This document shows positions 30,590-36,154 of a stretch of DNA of 36,154 nt, in pieces; the stretch's first letter is position 1; each line of letters opens with the position of its first letter. The stretch is from Lachnospiraceae bacterium (GTDB lineage: Bacteria > Bacillota > Clostridia > Lachnospirales > Lachnospiraceae). The notes beneath the pieces were generated by a model. The model worked only from the letters and a program-made list of their open reading frames with translations, was not told the origin of the DNA and did no database searches. The stretch is taken from positions 1 to 36,154 of the forward strand of contig JAFWLM010000117.1 in NCBI GenBank assembly GCA_017511045.1, written 5' to 3'. Made by a program: the position numbers and the translations under genes.

Positions 30590-31840
30590 ATGACAAAGAA
30601 AGCAACGATCCTCAAAAGAATAGCGACCCTCCTTTGCATGGTAGTTTTAATCCTTACCATGTTTGATCTTGCTGTCTTTGCGGACGAAGCAACGACAACT
30701 GCCAGTCAGAACGGAGCTGGTGGACAAAGCGCAGGAACTGAAAGTACGACCGGTGAAAATGGAACAGACGAAACATACTGGAAGTATGTCGCAGAGATCC
30801 AAAAGAGTATTCGCACGAGCAAAGTCGGGAAGTACGGTATGCTCCCGGTATATGGACAGGATGTCAAAGACGGAACCTATGAGATCGAGGCTGCTTCAAA
30901 TTCCCAGTATTTTAAAATCGCAAAAACAGAGCTCACTGTAAAAGATGGGGAGATGACGGCGAAGATCACGATTCCTAGTATGAGCTATCTCAATGTCTAT
31001 ATGGGAACCGCGAAAGATGCAGTTGCCGCAAAGAAATCTGAGCAGATCGGATTTAAAGAAGTCAATAACCAGACTGTCTTTACCGTTCCGGTAGAGGCAT
31101 TAGATAAAGAAATAGAGATTGCTGCATTCAGTAAAGCCCGAAAAAAATGGTATGACAGAAAGGTTGTCTTTGATGCTTCCTCACTTCCAGATGGCGCTCT
31201 CCTGATCGAGCTCCCGGATTATGAGCTGATCGAGGATGCGATTTCTGCTTATGGCGTAGACGAGGCTGCAGCCGCTGCAGCAATTGAAGAGCAGATCGCA
31301 GAAAATACAACTCCGGTCGATGAAGAAGATCCGGATGCAGATCCGGATGAAGTAAAAGAAGATGCGGTACTCTTAGAGGGTGACCCGGTACCGGTTGATA
31401 TCAACATGCCGGATGGAGAGTATTCCATTGAGGTCAACATGGTTGGCGGCAGCGGCCGTGCGAGCATCAGTTCACCGACTTGGATGTATGTGAAAGATGG
31501 TAAGGCATATGCGAAACTCTTGTGGAGCAGTGCGCATTATGACTACATGATCATCGGAGATAAAAAGTTTTTAAACGAGACAACAGACGGCGGAAATTCT
31601 ACTTTCACGATCCCGATCGTTATGATGGATGAAGCTTTCCCGGTGATTGCAGATACGACTGCGATGGGAGACCCTGTCGAGATCCGTTACGAAATGACAT
31701 TTTATTCTATGACGGTTGGCTCAAAGGGAAAGATCCCGCAGGAAGCAGCAAAGAAGGTTCTGATCATTGCAGTGATCATTTTGGTTGTAGGCTTTGTACT
31801 GAATCTCGTGATCAAGAAAACAAGGGCAAAGAAAAGATAA
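30590..31840 (+). CDS. Membrane-anchored A1-A2 module protein
   Basis: The 416-residue protein has a signal peptide (1-31, FDLAVFA end), a Gly/Thr/Ser linker, module A1 (about 86-200: DGTYEIEA, QYFKIAKTELTVKDGEM, LNVYMGTAKDA, VFTVPVEAL, KKWYDRKVVF), an Ala/Glu/Asp-rich spacer, module A2 (about 272-375: DGEYSIEVNMVGGSGRASI, VKDGKAYAKLLWSSAHYDYM, DTTAMGDPVEIRYEMTFY) and one C-terminal membrane helix (388-408) with a basic tail. The two modules recall NEAT-like beta-sandwiches by eye; A2 has no YxxxY. The gene lies 3 bp after cbiK and overlaps the next gene by 1 bp (TAATG), so it is tightly tied to tetrapyrrole synthesis. A receptor for corrinoid, heme or cobalt is my inference. Confidence 0.85.
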   Translation: MTKKATILKRIATLLCMVVLILTMFDLAVFADEATTTASQNGAGGQSAGTESTTGENGTDETYWKYVAEIQKSIRTSKVGKYGMLPVYGQDVKDGTYEIEAASNSQYFKIAKTELTVKDGEMTAKITIPSMSYLNVYMGTAKDAVAAKKSEQIGFKEVNNQTVFTVPVEALDKEIEIAAFSKARKKWYDRKVVFDASSLPDGALLIELPDYELIEDAISAYGVDEAAAAAAIEEQIAENTTPVDEEDPDADPDEVKEDAVLLEGDPVPVDINMPDGEYSIEVNMVGGSGRASISSPTWMYVKDGKAYAKLLWSSAHYDYMIIGDKKFLNETTDGGNSTFTIPIVMMDEAFPVIADTTAMGDPVEIRYEMTFYSMTVGSKGKIPQEAAKKVLIIAVIILVVGFVLNLVIKKTRAKKR

Positions 31841-32313
31841 TGAATAACACAGATAAATTATATTTTCCGATTTTTATTGATCTTTCGGAAAAACATATCG
31901 TAGTCGTTGGTGCCGGCAAGATTGCATCTCGCAGAGTTCGTACGCTCCTAGAGTTTGCAGGAAAGATCACGGTCATAGCGCCGGAAATCAGCGAAGAAAT
32001 TTTAGCGCTGGCTGGGAAAGGTCCTGTGCAGCTGAAAAGAAGAGCCTTTGAAGAGACAGATCTTGATAGCGCAGATATGGTGCTTGCTATCACGGACGAT
32101 AAAGAACTCAATAAAAAAATCGGAACGCTGTGTAAAGAAAAAAAGATTCCGGTCAATACCAGTCATGATAAAGATTTGTGTGACTTCTATTTTCCGGGAG
32201 TCGTGCAGAAAGACAATGTTGTGGTCGGCGTAACAGCCAGCGGTAAAGACCACGCACAGGCAAAAGAAGTGACGGAAAAGATCCGCGAGGCCTTAGATAA
32301 TATTGAGGAATAG
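31840..32313 (+). CDS. Precorrin-2 dehydrogenase / sirohydrochlorin synthase (short Met8/CysG-N type)
   Basis: The 157-residue protein has the Rossmann loop VVVGAGKIASRR (21-32) and the family block KKIPVNTSHDKDLCDFYFPGVV. It oxidises precorrin-2 to sirohydrochlorin with NAD+, giving the substrate of CbiK. It ends after VGVTASGKDHAQAKEVTEKI, so the helical C-terminal region of longer Met8/CysG proteins is absent or reduced; short forms are usual in Clostridia. By eye, His109-Asp110 occupies the place of the catalytic Asp region. The start codon overlaps the stop of the surface-protein gene. Confidence 0.9.
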   Translation: MNNTDKLYFPIFIDLSEKHIVVVGAGKIASRRVRTLLEFAGKITVIAPEISEEILALAGKGPVQLKRRAFEETDLDSADMVLAITDDKELNKKIGTLCKEKKIPVNTSHDKDLCDFYFPGVVQKDNVVVGVTASGKDHAQAKEVTEKIREALDNIEE

Positions 32314-32349
32314 ATTTTCCTACAAGTGGCCTTGCAAACGCATGTAAAA

Positions 32350-32375
32350 GTCAGAAAGGGAAAAATATTTCTGAC
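32350..32375 (+). other. Hairpin after the precorrin-2 dehydrogenase gene
   Basis: GTCAGAAA (32350-32357) and TTTCTGAC (32368-32375) form a perfect 8-bp stem with a 10-base loop. No T-run follows, so a terminator role is doubtful. Confidence 0.45.
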
Positions 32376-32520
32376 CTCATATCTCTATAAACGTTATTAT
32401 TAGTCAGAAAACATTAGATTTCTAAATAAAAAAGCTCTTCGATATTACATATTTAAAGTGGTTTCTGTTTTTAATATGGATTTGCGGGGTTGTAAGGAAG
32501 AAAAATAGAAGGACGAGTAT

Positions 32521-33507
32521 ATGAAAAAGATTTTTTTAATAATTAGTGCTATTTGTGTGATGGCCATGGTATTTGCAGGCTGTGGGAAAACGGAAACGGC
32601 TCCTGCCCCGACTGAAGAGCCTTCGGAAACGATGCCGCCTTTCATTGATGACACTGGAGACTTCTTATATGCAGATAAATTCTCTTTCTGCGGCGGCACG
32701 GGAAAGGTAGGAATCTCCTGTGAATCTATAACATATAACGGCGAAGAATATAATGCGCTGATCGTATTGGACAGTGATGCTTATACCTATGTGCGTGTCG
32801 GAGAAACAAAGTATAACTGCAGTCATGAAGAAGGAAAGAGCTGGGCTGCAATTCCTGTAACAATCAATGAGAATAACACAATCTATGCAGAGACAACAAA
32901 GATGTCCCAGCCTCATGAGATTAAATATGAGATTTTTATTTATATAAAAGGTGAAGCAGATAAGGACGATGATCCATATGCGCTGATGAAAACGACAACA
33001 CTTGATGAAACAGCTCCGTTTATTCCGGGATTTGAGATTGCGCAGAATGACGCAGTAAAGAGTGGGGATAACTACAGACTCTTTAGTTATGCAAACGGCG
33101 TTCAGCTGTTAGAAGTAAAAATGCATGATGCGGATGGTGCAGTTTTAGATGCTTTTGATTATGCAGCGTACTGTACAAAAGCACAGACCTGTGAAGATGC
33201 TCAGGCAAACCGTTACACCCAAAATGTTGTGAAATATATCCTTGCTCCGGAAGGGACTGTTCTTCCTGCTGGAATTGAAAAAGAATCAATCGTAATTACA
33301 ACTCCGGCAAGTCAGATCTATGCAGGCCCGATGGATGTTTCGCCAAAAACGATCGTGGGAGGAAAGTACGATCTGATCTTACTGAATTCAGATGTTTTAT
33401 CTGATGGCGGTGAAGCCTTCGAAAGCTTTGCATCAGATGCGGCAAGCTTAGGCGTTCCGGTGGTCGTTAATCAGGGACTTGATACAAGTATCTTTGCTGT
33501 TGAATAA
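32521..33507 (+). CDS. Lipoprotein with A2 module and truncated substrate-binding-like domain
   Basis: The 328-residue protein has lipobox VFAGC and a Pro/Thr/Glu linker. Residues ~45-150 form an A2 module: CGGTGKVGIS, NALIVLDSDAYTYVRVG and ETTKMSQPHEIKYEIFIYI. The rest recalls the N-terminal half of clostridial BtuF/FepB-like binding proteins: YRLFSYANGVQLLEVKM, YILAPEGTVLPAGI, IVITTPASQIYAG, then GGKYDLILLNSDV and ASLGVPVVVNQG. The stretch that normally separates the last two blocks is missing, and the protein stops where the second lobe would begin. It may be a reduced receptor or a decaying gene; the frame itself is intact. Confidence 0.8.
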   Translation: MKKIFLIISAICVMAMVFAGCGKTETAPAPTEEPSETMPPFIDDTGDFLYADKFSFCGGTGKVGISCESITYNGEEYNALIVLDSDAYTYVRVGETKYNCSHEEGKSWAAIPVTINENNTIYAETTKMSQPHEIKYEIFIYIKGEADKDDDPYALMKTTTLDETAPFIPGFEIAQNDAVKSGDNYRLFSYANGVQLLEVKMHDADGAVLDAFDYAAYCTKAQTCEDAQANRYTQNVVKYILAPEGTVLPAGIEKESIVITTPASQIYAGPMDVSPKTIVGGKYDLILLNSDVLSDGGEAFESFASDAASLGVPVVVNQGLDTSIFAVE

Positions 33508-33618
33508 AGCGAAAAACCTTAATATTTGGTATATAAAAATATTTCACTGCAAAAAAAATAAAACAAGAAAATAATTATAGAAAAGCTATTAATTAAACAG
33601 TTAAAATAAGCCGTCGTG

Positions 33619-33637
33619 CTTTAGAACTTTTCTAAAG
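33619..33637. promoter_or_regulatory. Operator-like dyad before riboswitch 2
   Basis: CTTTAGAA-CTT-TTCTAAAG is a perfect 8-bp dyad with a 3-base centre, about 40 bp before the riboswitch. I found no convincing -35/-10 pair in this AT-rich stretch (33508-33655), which holds no gene. Confidence 0.4.
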
Positions 33638-33659
33638 AAAAAATGATAATTAAATAGTG

Positions 33660-33868
33660 AGAGCAAATGGTGCTGATATTATTTGCAAACAAATGATTTC
33701 AGTTAAAAGGGAAACAGGTGAAAATCCTGTACGGTCTCGCCACTGTAATGGAACAGTCGGATCGGTGCAAATGTTTGTGGACACAGGCATAGAGCACAGC
33801 CACTGACGAAAGTTGGGAAGGCATCTGACAGTAAATGTTCCTGAGCCAGGAAACCTGCCACTTGTAAT
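33660..33868 (+). ncRNA. Cobalamin riboswitch 2
   Basis: Core blocks are present: AAAAGGGAAACAGGTG then AAAATCCTGTACGGT, CTCGCCACTGTAATGG (to 33750), CACTGACGAAAGTTGGGAAGG in the peripheral arm, and AGCCAGGAAACCTGCC (33844-33859). It precedes the large A2/FIVAR/A1 surface protein and is followed by a terminator platform, so corrinoid should repress that gene. Ends were set by eye. Confidence 0.93.
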
Positions 33869-33927
33869 GGTACCGGATTTGATGTCCTGATAACGAGTAA
33901 TTTATCGTACCTTAAACAGCAATGACA

Positions 33928-33964
33928 GCCTTATTCGTACTATGTGTATGAATAAGGCTTTTTT
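33928..33964 (+). terminator. Riboswitch 2 expression-platform terminator
   Basis: GCCTTATTC (33928-33936) pairs with GAATAAGGC (33950-33958), followed by T6. It lies about 55 bp before the start codon of the surface protein. Confidence 0.88.
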
Positions 33965-34018
33965 AATGCCTCTCACTAAAACCGAAAGTTGCAATCAAAA
34001 ATGTAGTTGGAGGAAAGT

Positions 34019-36154
34019 ATGAAAAAATTAGGAAGAATTGCTGCGGCATTTATGGCAAGCGTATTCTTTGTAACAGGAATACCAGCAATGACCGCATTCG
34101 CAGCAGATGGTTATTCAACAACCTTGGCAAATGGCGAATACACAACCGATGATTTTACATTTGCTTGGGAAGGTGGTACAGGTAAGGCCCATTTGGAGCT
34201 AAACAAAATAATAGTTACAGATGGACAAGCCCAAGGAGTTTTTACTGCCAGCAGTGAGTATATGACACATGTTTATTATTTGGGCCATACTTCCTCTGAG
34301 GTAGACGATCCAAATTATTATGATCCATCAACTGATACCTGCCAAAACGGTGTCGTTCCTATTTCTGGAAAACAGGTATCGTTTCCTGTTGCACTGAATG
34401 AAAAAACAGCAATTGCATGCAGGACTACAAGAATGGAAGAACCGCATTGGGTCCAATATTACTATACGATTACAATTGACGAATCCCTTGTTACAGATGC
34501 AGATTATACAGCGGTTGATGCTGCAATTGCGTCTGTACCAACTGATTTAAGCATCTATACAGATGAAAGTGCAACAGCAGTTACTACGGCAGTGAATGCT
34601 GTAGTAAGAAATCTTCCAGCAAGCCGCCAGGAAGAAGTTGATGCGATGGCGGCGGCTATAACAGCGGCAATCAATGGCTTAGAGTTGAAATCAGCAGAGG
34701 GAAAAGCTCTACATTTCATAATTGTGCCAGATGAACAAGATGAAAGTAAGAATATTGAAGATCCGACAAATTATTCCATTAATCTTGGAGCTGAATTGGT
34801 TTTTGAAATTATTTTCTCCTCTATGCCGAGTGCAGACTTTGAAACAACGTTAAATAACCAGTTGAGTGGACTCTTTACAAAAACGGGAGGCAAAGGTTGG
34901 CAGAACGAAGATGGTACAGTCACAGGTTTTTATCGATATAAGGCGGTGGCAACGGGTGAAGTGACTTTACCTTTAAATGATAATTATTCAGTGGTATTGA
35001 CAGTCGCTGATTCAGAGGAACCAGATGATTCACAAATTGAATTAACTATTGAAAACAAGACAGGAATGTTTAAGGCAGATACTGCAACGCTTGAAACTGT
35101 AGATGGGCAGAAAACTCTCGTTGTTGCGCTGTCCGGAACCGGATATCATGAACTGTTCAAAGGCACATATGAGCAGGCGGTAGCCAACGGGGCTAACACG
35201 GATAACTGGGTCCATGGTGAAATAAACGCTGAAGGGAAATGGGAATTCCGCATTCCTGTAGCAGACAACGAAAACTACATCCCGATCGTAGCGATCTCTG
35301 ACAGTTATTACAATAAGTATCTGAATGGCCAAAATACACTTGAGAGAGCATTTTATCCAAGACAAATGGATTTGGATGTTGAAGCGAAAACACTTGTTAC
35401 TGACGATTACCATTCCAGTAAAGAAATAACGGTGACAAACAATGTTTCCAAGTTCAAGGTTAACACTCCGGCAGTACTGAATACAGTGGGAGGTCCGAAC
35501 TCTAACAATTATAAATCTGATCTTGTTTTAACCATGGGAAGCAATTCCTATGATCAGGTTTTTGTTGGAACTTATGCAGAAGCAAATGAAGCGACAAAAA
35601 CAATTCAATTAGCAGAAGATAATTCTTTCGCAATCCCTGTTAAATGGGTTGAGACATTTGGAGACCCGACGACCTTAAAGACTTTAACAGATGGTCAGCA
35701 GTTTGCAATCTCATTCAGATCAGCAAGCAAACAAACATGGTATGAGCGGCTTGCAAAGCTGGATGAAGAAGCAGGAACACTCATTTTTGATCCAAGTACA
35801 GCAGACTATAGTGTAGTTGATGCTGCAAAAGCTAAAGTGCCGGCAGACTTGAGCATTTATACAGAAGAGACTGCGAAGGCTGTAACAGATGCAGTAGACG
35901 CAGTCGAGACCGGAAAGTTCGCAAGCCAGCAGGAGGAAGTTGATGCGATGGCGAAAGCTATCGAAGATGCAATTGCAGCATTAAAAACGAAGCCTGGAGT
36001 ATTGAAAGTCGTCAACAATGTCAAAATGTTCTCACCGGTAAGTGCAACCCTGGATTCGAATGATGGAAAAGAGATCGTAAATCTGACGATGAAATCAGAA
36101 AGCTTTGATAAGATATTCCTTGGAAAAGCAAATGCCGTTGATGATAGCAAGACG
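34019..36154 (+). CDS. Large secreted A2-FIVAR-A1 repeat protein, 3' end outside window
   Basis: The frame runs from an ATG behind GGAGGAAAGT to the window end without a stop (712 codons seen). Residues 1-29 are a signal peptide (MTAFAA end). Then: an A2 module (about 38-155: WEGGTGKAHLELN, ASSEYMTHVYYLG, RTTRMEEPHWVQYYYTITI); a FIVAR-like helical unit (160-222); a region of about 115 residues unlike the rest; A1 (340-455: TGMFKADTATL, YHELFKGTYEQA); A1 (470-592: VFVGTYAEA, KQTWYERLAKL); a second FIVAR-like unit (595-655, sharing DLSIYT and QEEVDAMA with the first); and a third A1 that the window cuts (from about 663). Multiple copies suit a wall-spanning binding protein. It is controlled by cobalamin riboswitch 2, so a corrinoid or cobalt ligand is likely. 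Confidence 0.88.
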   Translation, partial: MKKLGRIAAAFMASVFFVTGIPAMTAFAADGYSTTLANGEYTTDDFTFAWEGGTGKAHLELNKIIVTDGQAQGVFTASSEYMTHVYYLGHTSSEVDDPNYYDPSTDTCQNGVVPISGKQVSFPVALNEKTAIACRTTRMEEPHWVQYYYTITIDESLVTDADYTAVDAAIASVPTDLSIYTDESATAVTTAVNAVVRNLPASRQEEVDAMAAAITAAINGLELKSAEGKALHFIIVPDEQDESKNIEDPTNYSINLGAELVFEIIFSSMPSADFETTLNNQLSGLFTKTGGKGWQNEDGTVTGFYRYKAVATGEVTLPLNDNYSVVLTVADSEEPDDSQIELTIENKTGMFKADTATLETVDGQKTLVVALSGTGYHELFKGTYEQAVANGANTDNWVHGEINAEGKWEFRIPVADNENYIPIVAISDSYYNKYLNGQNTLERAFYPRQMDLDVEAKTLVTDDYHSSKEITVTNNVSKFKVNTPAVLNTVGGPNSNNYKSDLVLTMGSNSYDQVFVGTYAEANEATKTIQLAEDNSFAIPVKWVETFGDPTTLKTLTDGQQFAISFRSASKQTWYERLAKLDEEAGTLIFDPSTADYSVVDAAKAKVPADLSIYTEETAKAVTDAVDAVETGKFASQQEEVDAMAKAIEDAIAALKTKPGVLKVVNNVKMFSPVSATLDSNDGKEIVNLTMKSESFDKIFLGKANAVDDSKT

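Overview
The window looks like chromosomal DNA of an anaerobic, low-to-mid GC Gram-positive bacterium, probably class Clostridia (Lachnospiraceae-like). The basis is Gram-positive surface-protein architecture and lipoboxes, GGAGG-type ribosome sites, cobalamin riboswitches with terminator platforms, a C5-pathway hemA/hemL pair, and an oxygen-independent (CbiK/CbiL) cobalamin branch. No taxon can be fixed from the sequence alone. Nearly every gene is on the + strand; the exceptions are one lipoprotein gene and the tRNA sequences.

Region 1 (1-6205) holds three secreted, membrane-anchored surface proteins: the 3' end of an MBG-domain protein, a BspA-type leucine-rich-repeat protein, and an InlB/MucBP-like repeat protein. 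The first and third share a C-terminal three-helix membrane module. The second and third share a long upstream element with fixed spacing. A tRNA-Val(CAC) lies on the minus strand after the LRR gene, and a tandem array of four decayed tRNA-Val-like units lies at the same relative place after the next surface gene.

Region 2 (6466-8287) is a repeat-rich gap, a transglutaminase-like lipoprotein, and four exact-period 45-bp repeats. Region 3 (8288-16794) is a type IV pilus-like operon (GspF/PilC, four small single-TM proteins, PilT), then a SARP/BTAD regulator ending in a degenerate GGDEF domain, a small unknown protein, and an REC-GGDEF-EAL-linker-GGDEF protein. This suggests c-di-GMP control of a surface appendage.

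Region 4 (16842-36154) is a tetrapyrrole/cobalamin island. hemA, hemB, hemL, hemC, a cobA-hemD fusion, cbiL, cbiK and a short precorrin-2 dehydrogenase cover glutamyl-tRNA to the early cobalt-corrinoid steps. An ABC-2 transporter pair sits inside it. Around these genes are two cobalamin riboswitches, a second CbiK made as an exported lipoprotein, and four exported proteins built from two recurring modules that I call A1 (MF...GT...EA...WY) and A2 (GG(S/T)G...TTxM..P...Y). One of these also carries what looks like a truncated BtuF-like substrate-binding domain. Together they suggest an Isd-like extracellular relay for corrinoids, cobalt or another tetrapyrrole. This is my best candidate for an undescribed system; ligand and mechanism are inference.

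Several intergenic regions carry unusual structured repeats: TGACGTCA palindromes before hemC, three TTTCTTGTT-N24-AACAAGAAA dyads before the ABC genes, and echoes of the cobA-hemD 3' end.
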